From positions 186,001 to 250,000 of the forward strand of contig NZ_SDLV01000031.1 in the NCBI RefSeq assembly GCF_004916905.1: 64,000 nucleotides of DNA, written 5' to 3'. Shown here in pieces: positions 1 through 9,845 of this stretch. Below the pieces are notes generated by a model that saw only the letters and a program-made list of their open reading frames with translations, was not told the origin of the DNA and made no database searches. The position numbers and the translations under genes were made by a program. Origin of the DNA: Chryseobacterium candidae (GTDB lineage Bacteria; Bacteroidota; Bacteroidia; Flavobacteriales; Weeksellaceae). How positions within the stretch are numbered: position 1 is the stretch's first letter; the number at the start of each line of letters is the position of its first letter.

Positions 1-858
1 AGTTTTTTCAATACCTCTCAACAATAGACCTACGTTATCACCAGCTTCACCTCTGTCTAGGATTTTTCTGAACATTTCAACCCCTGTAATAGTAGAAGTT
101 AATTTTTCATCACCCATACCTACGATATCAACCGGATCACCAGTGTTGATAACACCAGCCTCGATTCTACCAGTTGCTACAGTACCTCTACCTGTAATAG
201 AGAATACGTCTTCGATTGGCATCAAGAATGGCTTATCCTGATCTCTAACAGGCTGCTCGATCCATGTATCAACTGCATCCATCAATTCTTCAACAGTCTT
301 AACCCACTTCTCGTCTCCGTTAAGAGCACCAAGAGCAGATCCTTGGATCACTGGAGAGTTATCTCCGTCATATTCGTAAGTAGATAATAAATCTCTAAGT
401 TCAAGTTCAACAAGCTCTAAAAGCTCAGCATCATCCACCATATCAACTTTGTTCATGAAAACAACGATTCTTGGTACATTTACCTGACGGCAAAGTAGGA
501 TGTGCTCTCTAGTTTGAGGCATTGGTCCATCAGTTGCAGCACATACTAAGATCGCTCCATCCATCTGAGCAGCACCAGTTACCATGTTCTTAACATAGTC
601 GGCGTGACCTGGACAGTCAACGTGTGCATAGTGTCTGTTTTCAGTTTCGTACTCGATGTGAGCTGTATTAATAGTGATACCTCTTTCTTTTTCTTCTGGA
701 GCAGAGTCAATAGCAGAGAAGTCTTTTTTCTCAGCAAGACCTTTGTTCGCTAATACACTACTGATAGCTGCAGTAAGTGTAGTTTTACCATGGTCAACGT
801 GACCAATAGTACCAATGTTCAAGTGTGGTTTGTTACGATTAAACGTTTCCTTTGCCAT
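1..858 (-). CDS. tuf: Elongation factor Tu, N-terminal part (partial)
   Basis: EF-Tu is the GTPase that delivers aminoacyl-tRNA to the ribosome. The protein starts at the ATG at 858 with [20 protein letters not shown]; the G1 P-loop follows (GHVDHGKTT, about residues 18-26), and the G-domain and the start of domain II are open to the window edge. About 286 of roughly 395 residues are present; the C-terminus lies to the left. It has its own Bacteroidota-type promoter. In related genomes tuf usually follows the Thr-Tyr-Gly-Thr tRNA cluster; here about 9.8 kb of other genes lie between. Confidence 0.98.
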   Translation of the reverse strand, partial: MAKETFNRNKPHLNIGTIGHVDHGKTTLTAAISSVLANKGLAEKKDFSAIDSAPEEKERGITINTAHIEYETENRHYAHVDCPGHADYVKNMVTGAAQMDGAILVCAATDGPMPQTREHILLCRQVNVPRIVVFMNKVDMVDDAELLELVELELRDLLSTYEYDGDNSPVIQGSALGALNGDEKWVKTVEELMDAVDTWIEQPVRDQDKPFLMPIEDVFSITGRGTVATGRIEAGVINTGDPVDIVGMGDEKLTSTITGVEMFRKILDRGEAGDNVGLLLRGIEKT

Positions 859-901
859 GATTTAAAATTATTTATTTATTGTTTTTCAAATTTTCGGTGT
901 G

Positions 902-929
902 CAAATATAATGAATTTTTAAATACCAAA
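902..929 (-). promoter_or_regulatory. tuf promoter, Bacteroidota type
   Basis: On the minus strand TTTG (929-926) and TATATTTG (909-902) are separated by 16 bp, matching the Bacteroidota primary sigma consensus TTTG...TAnnTTTG. The start codon is about 45 bases downstream. The rest of the 859-1180 gap is A/T-rich and separates divergent tuf and the DUF4394 gene. Confidence 0.7.
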
Positions 930-1180
930 AACTTTTTATTAAAAAAACTTTCAATATTCTCATCCAGTGAAGGACAAACCTTATATTTCAACGTATTGAG
1001 ACTGCAAATTTACAAATTTTTCCCAATAGAAAAAATCCTTAGAAACGTTTTATTAAAAATATAAACTATCTTACTAATTATGAATACAATATACTGAAAA
1101 AAAATCCAGAGAATTAATTTGTGTACATCCAGCTTTATTTTTTTCTCGTAAATATAAAAACAACAACTAAAATCAATATT

Positions 1181-2683
1181 ATGAGAAAACTATTACCCAT
1201 GTATTTGGCTTTGTTTGCCATTACAACCTTATTTTCATGTGATAATTCAGATGAAAATATCATGACTGAAAATATGACATCTCAAGGGCCTGATCTTATG
1301 GTGTATGGAATAACAGCCATGAACGAGCTTGTTTATTTTAATTCCAACAATCCAAAAAATTTCACCTCAAAAACATCTGTAACAGGTGTTGCATCAGGCG
1401 AAAAGCTGTTAAGTATAGATTTCAGACCTGCCACAGGAGAATTGTATGCATTATCAAATGCCAGCAAATTATATATTATCAATACAGCCAATGCCTCCGC
1501 AAGAGTGGTAAGTTCAACGGCATTTACTCCTATGATCTCCGGAACAATTGCTTCTATTGATTTCAACCCTACTGTTGACAGAATTCGTTTGGTAAGTAAT
1601 TCTGGCCAAAATCTACGCTTACATCCGGAAACCGGAGCTGTTGCGGCCACAGACATCAATATTAACGGCACAGGAAGCCCGTCCATAACCGGATTGGCAT
1701 ATACCAACAGCAAAGCAGGTGCCTCTACAACTGTTTTATACGATATCGATCCTACTTTGGGGAAATTATATAAGCAGGACCCTCCCAACAATGGAACTTT
1801 AGTAGAGGTTGGAAGTCTTGGAACGACTTTTACGGGACAGTCTGCTTTTGACATCAAATATGATAACAGTACTGCTCTTCTAGCTTTCAATGATAAATTA
1901 CATGTTCTGGACCTGAATAATGGTAAAACAACCTCAATAGGATCACTTCAGCAGGGAATTATTGATATTGCCATCCCTACAGAACCGGTAGCTTACGCTA
2001 TTGACAATTCAAATAATCTTCAGATTTTCAATCCCAATAATCCTATGCCTGTTTCTAAAACAGTGGCCGGATTACAAAGCGGCGAGAATATTTTAGGAAT
2101 AGATTTCCGTCCTGCGAACGGACAATTGTATGCTTTGGGAAGCTCAAGCAGAATCTATACAATTAACTTAGGTACAGGTGCCGCTACTGCTGTGGGAGCA
2201 TCTCCATTTTCCACCTTACTTTCCGGCACGGATTTCGGATTTGATTTTAATCCCACAGTAGACAGAATAAGGGTAGTAAGCAATACAGGACAAAATCTCC
2301 GCCTCAATCCTAACGATGGAACAATTGCTGCTGTAGATCTTACACTGAACCCGGGAAGTCCCATGATAAGTGCAGCCGCCTATACCAACAACTTTGCCGG
2401 AGCTACCTCAACTACCTTATTGGTGATTGATCATAATACGGATAAATTATATCTCCAAAACCCACCCAATAACGGAACTTTGGTTGAAACAGGTTCTTTA
2501 GGAATCAACATTACCAATGCCAATGGTTTTGATATTGGAAGTATGAGCCAAAAGGCCTATTTAATGGCATCAGTAGGTTCATCTACAAAAATTTACTCTA
2601 TCAATACAACGACAGGAGCAGCCACTTCTGTTTCCGATTATCCGAATGCTGTAAAAGCTTTTGCAGTAGGATTAGGATTTTAA
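1181..2683 (+). CDS. DUF4394 lipoprotein with two propeller-like repeats
   Basis: A predicted exported lipoprotein of 500 residues. I chose the ATG at 1181 over the upstream in-frame codon at 1121 because it begins a lipoprotein signal peptide (MRKLLPMYLALFAITTLFSC, with the lipobox Cys). The mature part consists of two similar DUF4394 units of about 240 residues. Each carries the pattern SIDFRPATGELYAL or GIDFRPANGQLYAL, then FNPTVDRIR, then a block ending PPNNGTLVE. DUF4394 is predicted to form a beta-propeller-like fold of unknown role. It stands alone on the plus strand and ends at a shared terminator facing the efflux operon. Confidence 0.9.
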   Translation: MRKLLPMYLALFAITTLFSCDNSDENIMTENMTSQGPDLMVYGITAMNELVYFNSNNPKNFTSKTSVTGVASGEKLLSIDFRPATGELYALSNASKLYIINTANASARVVSSTAFTPMISGTIASIDFNPTVDRIRLVSNSGQNLRLHPETGAVAATDININGTGSPSITGLAYTNSKAGASTTVLYDIDPTLGKLYKQDPPNNGTLVEVGSLGTTFTGQSAFDIKYDNSTALLAFNDKLHVLDLNNGKTTSIGSLQQGIIDIAIPTEPVAYAIDNSNNLQIFNPNNPMPVSKTVAGLQSGENILGIDFRPANGQLYALGSSSRIYTINLGTGAATAVGASPFSTLLSGTDFGFDFNPTVDRIRVVSNTGQNLRLNPNDGTIAAVDLTLNPGSPMISAAAYTNNFAGATSTTLLVIDHNTDKLYLQNPPNNGTLVETGSLGINITNANGFDIGSMSQKAYLMASVGSSTKIYSINTTTGAATSVSDYPNAVKAFAVGLGF

Positions 2684-2718
2684 ATTTTAAACTCATCCTA
2701 TTTTATTTCAATAATCGG

Positions 2719-2749
2719 GAAGCGCTGAAAACTTTGTTTTCCGCGCTTC
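2719..2749. terminator. Bidirectional terminator between convergent genes
   Basis: A 14-position stem (7 bp gaagcgc/gcgcttc, one mismatch, 6 bp gaaaac/gttttc) with a TTT loop, placed between the converging DUF4394 and RND pump genes. There is no long T-run on either side, so strength is uncertain. Confidence 0.6.
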
Positions 2750-2768
2750 TTACTATATAAATGAAAGA

Positions 2769-5700
2769 TTAATCAAATTTGACCGAGCTTTTCGTTTTGT
2801 TGAAAATCCAGAAGATAATAGGGAAAATAAGCAGGGTAAGCACTGTAGCGGTAATCAGTCCTCCAATAATAACAATGGCCAGAGGTTTCTGAGACTCCGA
2901 TCCGATTCCTGTAGACAAGGCTGCCGGCATAAGCCCTATGGAAGCCATCAATGCTGTCATAATTACAGGTCTCGTCCTGGATTTTACTCCATTTAAGATG
3001 GCGGTGTCTATATCCATTCCGTCTTTAACATTCTGGTGGAACTCTGTAATAAGGATTACCCCGTTCTGAATACAAATTCCAAGAAGAGCAATCATCCCTA
3101 CTCCGGCAGAGATTCCGAAATTGATACCGGTAACATGCAGGGCGATAATTCCACCTATCAAAGCAAAAGGCACATTCGCCAGTACCAGAAGAGAATCTTT
3201 CATATTTCCGAACAGAATAAACAGCAGGAAGAAAATCATCAGGATACTCACCGGTACTACTTGTGCCAATCTGTGTGATGCGCGCTGCTGGTTTTCAAAC
3301 TGACCTGTCCATCCTACGGAATACCCATCCGGAAGTTCAATAGTTTCCACTTTTTTCTGTGCATCCGCAATGGTACTTCCCAAATCTCTGTCACGGATGG
3401 AGAATTTAACCCCGATATATCGCTTGATATTGTCTCTGTAAATAAATGCGGCTCCGTTATCCTTAACAATGGTACTTATTTCTTTTAAGGGAATTTTTGC
3501 TCCATCCTGTGTAGGGACCATCAAAGAAGCAATATCGTTTTCATTGGTTCTGTATTCCTGAGAATAACGAAGACGGATCGGGAATTTTCTTTCCCCATCG
3601 AACATTTCAGACGCTGTTTTCCCTCCAAACGCCATTTCCAAAACGGCTTGTGCATCTGCAGGCATTACTCCGTAAGCAGCCATTTTATCTCTGTCCAGAA
3701 CCACACTTACTTCAGGCTGGCCGATATTTTTAATAATTCCCGGGTCTTTTACGCCTTGTACGTCTTTAATTTTAAGCAAAACTTCATGGGCTAATTTGTC
3801 CAGCGTTTCCAGATTGTCACCATAGATCTTGATTCCATTTTCTGCTTTGAATCCTGCTACAGCTTCGGCTACGTTATCCGAGATCGGCTGGGAATAGTTG
3901 AAAGTAATTCCCTGGTAACTTCTGAGCTTTTTGTCTATTTCATTGATCAGTTCATCATAAGTAATTTTACGCTTCCATTCTTCTCTTGGCTTAAGATTAA
4001 CTGCAAACTGCACAAATCCGAACCCGTTGGGATCAGTCCCGTCATTACTTCTTCCCGTCTGCGCAAGAACATCTGTCACTTCGGAGAAGCTCAGAATGTC
4101 TTTCTTTAAAAGATCTGCTGTTTTCAGAGATTCTTTTAATGAAGAACTCATCGGCATTTCTGCAGTGATCCACAATGATCCTTCATTCAGCTGAGGCAGG
4201 AATTCTGTTCCTAAAAACTTTCCGGAAAACAATGTAACAGCCAGAAAGGAAATCGCTGCAATCATGCTCATTTTTTTGTGCCTGAATGTTAAATTAAAAC
4301 CTTTCAAAACGATTCTGTCCCAAAAGTTAACAAACGGATTATTTTTTTCTCTTACATTTTTATTTAAAAGGATATGCGAAAGAACAGGAACCAATGTTAA
4401 TGTAAATATCAATGCTCCCATTAATGCAAATCCTAATGTAAATGCCAGAGGAGAGAACATTTTACCTTCCACTTTCTGAAATGAGAAAATAGGAATCAAC
4501 GAAGTGATGATGATTAATTTTGAAAAAAAGATCGCTTTTCCTAATCCGGTTCCTGTCTGCTTGATCCAGCCTCCTTTTGCGAGTTTATTGAATTTCTCCA
4601 TTCCGTAACGCTTCGCTTTATGATCTAACATTACGAAGAGGCCTTCCACCATGACGACGGCTCCGTCTATGATAATCCCGAAGTCTACAGCACCTAACGA
4701 AAGCAGATTGGCACTCATCCCGGCCAGTTTTAAACATAAAAAGGCAAATAGTAAGGATAGAGGAATGATGATGGAAACAATCAGCGTAGTTCTCCAGTCT
4801 GCCATGAAGATTAAAACGATTACCGTTACCAGAACAATTCCTTCAATAAGGTTATGCATTACGGTATGGGTTGTGAAATCCATCAGATTGTCGCGGTCAT
4901 AGAAAGTGACCATTTTCACATCTTTTGGAAGGACTTTTTCGTTAAGCTCTTTAATTTTAGCCTTCACTCCTACCAGTACTTCTCTTGGATTCTCCCCTTT
5001 TCTCATCACAACGATTCCTTCCACGGTATCATCATGATGATTCAGTGCAGCCTGTCCTACTCTGGGCATAGAGCTTTCGTGAACTTCTGCTACATTTTTT
5101 ACCAAAACAGGATTTCCACTGTCATTCTGAATCGTAATATTTCCGATATCCGCTACAGATTTTACGAGACCAATTCCCCTTACCACGTAGGCCTGTCCGT
5201 TTTTCTCAATAACATCACCTCCTACATTCAGGTTACTTTTGGTAACGGCATCATATACCTGAAGCGGCGTGAGGTTATATTTATCCAATGCTCTCGGATC
5301 AATACTGAGCTCAAACACTTTATCCTGCCCTCCGAAAACATTGATATCTGCTACACCCGGAACTCCTCTTAGAGCACGGTCTATTATCCAGTTTTGCAGG
5401 GTAAGCAGTGTTCGGGAGTCTTTTGTTTTACTTTCCAGCGTATATCTGAAAATCTCACCGGTTGGCCCGTAGGGTGGCTGTACTTCAGGGTCTACCTCAT
5501 CAGGAAGGCTAATGGTTCTTAACTGGTTATTGACCTGATTTCTGGCAAAAGTATCATCCACCCCGTCGTCAAAAAGAATTTTAACAATAGAAAGCCCAAA
5601 CATGGTGGTACTTCTTACACTTGTTTTTTTCTGAACCGGGCTCATCGCCAATTCGATGGGTGTCGTGACAAAACGTTCTACTTCTTCTGCACTACGCCCA

Positions 5701-5870
5701 TTCCATTGGGTGATGATGACAATCTGGGTATTGGTTACATCCGGAAAAGCTTCAATAGGCATGTTTTTGAAACTTATAAAACCAGAGATGGCTAAAATCG
5801 CTACCCAGATAAAGGTAAATGCTTTATTTTTTAATGAAAAAGCGATTATATTTTTTATGAATTTATTCAT
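2769..5870 (-). CDS. czcA: Heavy-metal RND efflux pump, CzcA/CusA family
   Basis: Inner-membrane proton-driven RND transporter, 1033 residues, normal length for the heavy-metal branch. The N-terminus has MPIEAFPDVTNTQ, conserved across CzcA/CusA. Transmembrane helix 4 carries DFGIIIDGAVVMVE (about residues 396-409), the DFG...DGA pattern typical of the CzcA (Zn/Co/Cd) type rather than the CusA monovalent-cation type. A second hydrophobic block with GVGMIALLGI is near the C-terminus. It is last in the RR-HK-outer membrane-fusion-pump array and is 69 bp after the membrane fusion gene. The transported metal is inference. Confidence 0.93.
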   Translation of the reverse strand: MNKFIKNIIAFSLKNKAFTFIWVAILAISGFISFKNMPIEAFPDVTNTQIVIITQWNGRSAEEVERFVTTPIELAMSPVQKKTSVRSTTMFGLSIVKILFDDGVDDTFARNQVNNQLRTISLPDEVDPEVQPPYGPTGEIFRYTLESKTKDSRTLLTLQNWIIDRALRGVPGVADINVFGGQDKVFELSIDPRALDKYNLTPLQVYDAVTKSNLNVGGDVIEKNGQAYVVRGIGLVKSVADIGNITIQNDSGNPVLVKNVAEVHESSMPRVGQAALNHHDDTVEGIVVMRKGENPREVLVGVKAKIKELNEKVLPKDVKMVTFYDRDNLMDFTTHTVMHNLIEGIVLVTVIVLIFMADWRTTLIVSIIIPLSLLFAFLCLKLAGMSANLLSLGAVDFGIIIDGAVVMVEGLFVMLDHKAKRYGMEKFNKLAKGGWIKQTGTGLGKAIFFSKLIIITSLIPIFSFQKVEGKMFSPLAFTLGFALMGALIFTLTLVPVLSHILLNKNVREKNNPFVNFWDRIVLKGFNLTFRHKKMSMIAAISFLAVTLFSGKFLGTEFLPQLNEGSLWITAEMPMSSSLKESLKTADLLKKDILSFSEVTDVLAQTGRSNDGTDPNGFGFVQFAVNLKPREEWKRKITYDELINEIDKKLRSYQGITFNYSQPISDNVAEAVAGFKAENGIKIYGDNLETLDKLAHEVLLKIKDVQGVKDPGIIKNIGQPEVSVVLDRDKMAAYGVMPADAQAVLEMAFGGKTASEMFDGERKFPIRLRYSQEYRTNENDIASLMVPTQDGAKIPLKEISTIVKDNGAAFIYRDNIKRYIGVKFSIRDRDLGSTIADAQKKVETIELPDGYSVGWTGQFENQQRASHRLAQVVPVSILMIFFLLFILFGNMKDSLLVLANVPFALIGGIIALHVTGINFGISAGVGMIALLGICIQNGVILITEFHQNVKDGMDIDTAILNGVKSRTRPVIMTALMASIGLMPAALSTGIGSESQKPLAIVIIGGLITATVLTLLIFPIIFWIFNKTKSSVKFD

Positions 5871-5939
5871 GATAGATACATTGATGACCTAAAAAAGCCG
5901 TTAAAGAAAAAAGTACATATTCTTAATGGTTTAATAAGA

Positions 5940-7028
5940 CTAGCTGTTCAGTGAACGGTAGATCAGCAGCTGGTTATTGGTAATTACTTCTTCTCCTTCT
6001 TTAAGACCGTGTGCAATATAGGTGACATCACCAACCTGCTTTAATACTTTGATTTCTCTGATCTTTACATCTGTTCTGGATTTAAAAATCACCACAAAGC
6101 TTTTATTATCATCAAAAATCACTGCTTTGGAGGGAACGGTAAGTGTAGCGTTGCTTTCAAGGCTGGAAACTTTTATCGTGGCTTTACTCTCCGGGATCAA
6201 AAGTCCGTTGGCATTGTTCAATACTACTCTTGCCTGCATGGCGTTGGTCTGCGGATCAATAATTTTGAAGATCTTATCAATTTTTCCATCAAAAACCTTG
6301 TCCGGATAAGAAAGTGTGGATACCTGGGCCTTCATTCCAAGGCTGATTTTATCAATATCAGATTCGTTGACATTCATAATAGCCCATACATTGGTAGTAT
6401 TGGCCACATCAAAGATATTATCACTCCTGTCACTTCTCAGCTGCATGTCTTTGTTAATACTTTTCTGAACAATATAACCATTGATAGGTGCTACTACACT
6501 GTATATATTTCCGCTTTTCACATTATAAACGGTACTTACAGCGGCGGCTCTCTGCAACTGATCTTCTGCTTTTTGTAACTGACTTTTAGCTTCCAGTACA
6601 TCTCTTTCCGTATTAAGCTTTCCTTCGTAGAGTTCTTTTGCAACACGGAGGTTATTTTTTGCTACTACAAGATCTGTTTTTGCATCGCTAACATCTTTCT
6701 GAATTTCTGCAAGCTCAGTACTTCTGATGGTAGCCAACACCTGTCCTTTTTTTACATAGTCACCCAATTCTACATTCACACTCATCACATTTCCTCCTAC
6801 CAAAGGGTAAACATCTATATAACTGTTTTTGTCTGCCGATATTTTTCCATAGAAGCTGTATTCATCTTCTATATTCTTTTTTTCAACTTTTGCCAGAGAA
6901 ATAGAATTCAGCATGGTGTTACTGAGCTCGAATCCTTTTTTCGTATGATTATTTTTCTCTTCCTCTTTTTTTGAACAGGCCATTAATGAAAGGACCATCA
7001 ATGCGGGAATAATATATGTTTTCATCAT
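5940..7028 (-). CDS. czcB: RND efflux periplasmic adaptor (membrane fusion protein), lipoprotein
   Basis: Periplasmic adaptor linking the RND pump to the outer-membrane channel, 362 residues. The N-terminus is a lipoprotein signal with LMAC, so it is probably anchored in the inner membrane. A lipoyl/biotinyl-like half-motif (GDYVKKGQVLATI) precedes an alpha-hairpin (about residues 105-165) and is followed by VAPINGYIVQKSI, the second half. It begins 1 base after the outer-membrane gene ends, showing tight co-transcription. Confidence 0.92.
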   Translation of the reverse strand: MMKTYIIPALMVLSLMACSKKEEEKNNHTKKGFELSNTMLNSISLAKVEKKNIEDEYSFYGKISADKNSYIDVYPLVGGNVMSVNVELGDYVKKGQVLATIRSTELAEIQKDVSDAKTDLVVAKNNLRVAKELYEGKLNTERDVLEAKSQLQKAEDQLQRAAAVSTVYNVKSGNIYSVVAPINGYIVQKSINKDMQLRSDRSDNIFDVANTTNVWAIMNVNESDIDKISLGMKAQVSTLSYPDKVFDGKIDKIFKIIDPQTNAMQARVVLNNANGLLIPESKATIKVSSLESNATLTVPSKAVIFDDNKSFVVIFKSRTDVKIREIKVLKQVGDVTYIAHGLKEGEEVITNNQLLIYRSLNS

Positions 7029-7029
7029 T

Positions 7030-8271
7030 TTAATAGAAGATTTTCGTTTGTACTAGTTGATTAAGTTGTTCTGCCGACTGCATGATCTCATTTTTCATAT
7101 CATAGATCTGAAGAGCTGTCTCCCTATAGCTATCCATGAAGTCTGTAAATTCAATCAGGTTGATATTTCCTTTTCTGAAATTGGTCAGCATTCCGTTGTA
7201 AACAAGTTCCATATTCTGAAGGTCTGTAGTTTTTACATCCAGAAGCTGATCATATTGTGCCTTCCAGGTTTTGTATGCAGATTGAACTTTAGTTTCCAGC
7301 GTCAGTTTTTGAAAATCAGCATTTTTCTGATTCTGCCGGATAGCATAGTTTGCTTTTACTACATTTCCCTGATTGGCTTTCCATAGTGGCAAAGGAATTC
7401 CCAAGGTCAGATTAGCTTCGTTATTAAAAGTTCCTCCTGCCTGATCCCACGCTGCACCTACCGTAACATCCGGTACATTCAATGATTTCTGCCACTGTGC
7501 ATACAACTTACTGTTATCAATGAGCTTCAAATTGTATCGGTAATCTGCATTATTTTCGAGGGCTTTGCTTTTCAGTTCTTCTTCATCACCGAAAGGCTGT
7601 GCTGCCAGAGCTTCTTTTGCTTCGGTTTCAGACATTGCTGGCTCTATCTCTTCTGCAACTCCTGTCAGAACTTTCAAATTCTGCTCAAAATCAAGAATAT
7701 TTTTATTGATCTCCAGCTTATCATGATTCAGCTGAATCACAATACTCTGCAGCCTTACAGCATCTTTAAGGGAAACATTTCCTTTTGCCGACTGTATACG
7801 ATAGGCATTCAAAAGATCATTCATATATCCTAACTGCCTGTTGGTATTTTCCAGCTTTCGTTTTTCGTAATAAAGGTTAAAATAAGCAGAGCGAAGCTGA
7901 GATCTTAAGTCTACCAGCAATTGTGAAAACTGAAGCTGGGCCAGTTCTTTATTGGATCTGGCAAAAGCAATTTCACTTTTCTTTTTGCCGCCCATATAAA
8001 TCAATTGAGTAATACCCGCTCCTTTAGAATGTCCGACATCAAAAAACTTTTTGTTCTGAGGATTGTAAGCATTGAACTGTCCGCTTAACTGAGGTAATTC
8101 CCAGATTTTAGCCTGCAGAATATCCGCATCAGCCATATTGATGTTGTATTGTTCGGCGAGCAGCTGGAGGTTGTTCTTCTGAAAAGCTTCTTCGCATTCC
8201 AAAAGAGACATCTGCTGTTGTGCCGCCATGAATGAGGAAACGGCGAGGCACAGCACTGCAATTCTGTTCAT
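7030..8271 (-). CDS. czcC: TolC-like outer-membrane efflux protein (CzcC type)
   Basis: Outer-membrane channel of the tripartite efflux complex, 413 residues. The start MNRIAVLCLAVSSFMAAQ is a signal peptide. The rest is long amphipathic helices with the internal duplication typical of outer membrane efflux proteins. It is first in the efflux operon; the upstream gap holds phased TTAAA repeats that may bind the neighbouring regulator. Confidence 0.9.
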   Translation of the reverse strand: MNRIAVLCLAVSSFMAAQQQMSLLECEEAFQKNNLQLLAEQYNINMADADILQAKIWELPQLSGQFNAYNPQNKKFFDVGHSKGAGITQLIYMGGKKKSEIAFARSNKELAQLQFSQLLVDLRSQLRSAYFNLYYEKRKLENTNRQLGYMNDLLNAYRIQSAKGNVSLKDAVRLQSIVIQLNHDKLEINKNILDFEQNLKVLTGVAEEIEPAMSETEAKEALAAQPFGDEEELKSKALENNADYRYNLKLIDNSKLYAQWQKSLNVPDVTVGAAWDQAGGTFNNEANLTLGIPLPLWKANQGNVVKANYAIRQNQKNADFQKLTLETKVQSAYKTWKAQYDQLLDVKTTDLQNMELVYNGMLTNFRKGNINLIEFTDFMDSYRETALQIYDMKNEIMQSAEQLNQLVQTKIFY

Positions 8272-8308
8272 TATTATTTTTTTAAATTACAAAATTGCTT
8301 TGATGCTA

Positions 8309-8346
8309 TTAAAAGAAACTTAAATGACGCTTAAAAAAATATTAAA
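8309..8346 (-). promoter_or_regulatory. Four TTAAA repeats at exact 11-bp spacing upstream of the efflux operon
   Basis: TTAAA occurs at 8309, 8320, 8331 and 8342, a strict 11-bp period, in the 210-bp gap before the outer-membrane channel gene. OmpR/PhoB-family regulators bind direct repeats at about one helical turn, and such a regulator is encoded at 9846-10529. Binding is inference. Confidence 0.5.
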
Positions 8347-8451
8347 ATAGTTATGAACAGGCTGTTTACAGAATAAATTACGAGACAAAATCAGTTAATT
8401 TTTCTACAAACATTCAATTTTTGTTAAAAATTCAAATCAGGAGTTTAACAA

Positions 8452-8483
8452 AAAAGCAACTGTTTTCGTATCAGTCGCTTTTA
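8452..8483 (-). terminator. Terminator after the histidine kinase
   Basis: Minus-strand stem AAAAGCGACTG / CAGTTGCTTTT with one mismatch, loop of eight bases, followed by a T-run. It overlaps the kinase stop codon, so the RR-HK pair and the efflux operon are probably separate transcripts. Confidence 0.7.
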
Positions 8484-9845
8484 TTTTTTAAAAAATAATG
8501 TAAACTTATTCATGTGATCCTCAGGGGAAGCGTATACAATATCTGCATCATGATATTCCAGAATCCTTTTGACAATTCTAAGGCCTAATCCTGACCCTGC
8601 TATATTCTGTGCGTTATTTCCTCTTGTGAAAGCTTCAAACAGTTTAGTCTGTTCCTCTTCAGAAATAGTATTGCCGTGAGAAATAACTTCAACGGAAAGA
8701 TTATCGTTGGTTTCAGTAATCAAAACATTCACTTCTGTATTATCTGAATACACTGCTGCATTTTTAAATAAGTTGATAAATACGATTACCAATAATGAAT
8801 GAATTCCTTTTATAGTCAGAAAAGCATTTTCAGAACTATCTTCATTGATCAGAAAATCCAGCTTAAGTTGTGGATAACTTTTCTCCACCGCTTCAAAGGC
8901 TTCAAAGATGACTTCATCAATTCTTACTTCCTCATAAATGCTCTGAATATTTTCTTTATCAAACTTTGTCAACAGCAGAAGTGAATTGGTAAGGTCTGAT
9001 AATTGATAAACGTCCCGCTGAATCTGTTTTAAAGAAGACATCGTTTCCGGAGAATGTTCCTCAAATTTAATCAGATTTTCCAGCTGAAATGCCATTCTTG
9101 TTATCGGCGTTCTGATCTCATGCGAAGCACTGGCCGTAAAATCTTTTTGCGACTGAAATACATCATCCAGCCTTCCAATCATGGTATTAAAGGATTTGGC
9201 AAGAACACTTACTTCATCATTAGACTGCTCTACCGGAATCTGTGTGGTGAGTTTATGGGCAGTAACTTCAGAAATTTCCTTGTTCAGGTCTTCCAGTGGA
9301 CGAAGGAACTTTTCGACAAAATAATAACTGAAAAAACCAATAAGCATGGTGCTCATCACATAAGCCGTAATCAAAAGATATTTAAGATATCCCAACTTGG
9401 ATTTTCCGTTGGTATCAAAAGCACTGGTAAGGATATAATAATTTTCTCCATTAATATTCCTGAGTGCAGCATAGATTTCCGGAACTGTTTTTTCTGTATA
9501 GATAATTTTCTTTTTATCCAGCTCTTTAAGCATTGCACTGTCCCAGATGACATTCCGGTCTTTGATCGTACTGTAGATGAGTTCTTTTTTCTCATTGAAA
9601 ATTAAAATCTTTTCATTCAAAAGAATGTTATCTGAATTTTCGTTGAAAAAAACCGGAGCCTCTTCTTCAAAGTCTTTTGATTTTGAGATAAAATGGGAAG
9701 TAAATTCAAGTCGCTGTCTGAATCGTTCTTTAAACTCATCCCTTCTGAAATCGTTAAAAGATAAATAAATGACCGCCATCACCATTCCAAATAGTAATGA
9801 AAAGGCAATACTTATCGTTAAAGCGATCTTCCTTTTTAAAGACAT
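8481..9845 (-). CDS. Sensor histidine kinase of a metal-responsive two-component system
   Basis: Membrane sensor kinase, 454 residues. It has a TM helix at about 7-28, an extracytoplasmic sensor region to about 155, a second TM at about 157-176, a HAMP domain, HisKA with SHEIRTPI (H242), and HATPase_c with GSGLGLRIV near residue 420. It starts directly after the regulator stop (9846/9845), so the two are co-transcribed. A CusS-like role in controlling the adjacent efflux genes follows from context; the signal is not evident from sequence. Confidence 0.93.
   Translation of the reverse strand: MSLKRKIALTISIAFSLLFGMVMAVIYLSFNDFRRDEFKERFRQRLEFTSHFISKSKDFEEEAPVFFNENSDNILLNEKILIFNEKKELIYSTIKDRNVIWDSAMLKELDKKKIIYTEKTVPEIYAALRNINGENYYILTSAFDTNGKSKLGYLKYLLITAYVMSTMLIGFFSYYFVEKFLRPLEDLNKEISEVTAHKLTTQIPVEQSNDEVSVLAKSFNTMIGRLDDVFQSQKDFTASASHEIRTPITRMAFQLENLIKFEEHSPETMSSLKQIQRDVYQLSDLTNSLLLLTKFDKENIQSIYEEVRIDEVIFEAFEAVEKSYPQLKLDFLINEDSSENAFLTIKGIHSLLVIVFINLFKNAAVYSDNTEVNVLITETNDNLSVEVISHGNTISEEEQTKLFEAFTRGNNAQNIAGSGLGLRIVKRILEYHDADIVYASPEDHMNKFTLFFKK

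Noticed and set aside
879..1064. 61-codon frame upstream of the DUF4394 gene
   Set aside because: It overlaps the tuf promoter region and is A/T-rich with no recognisable protein features.
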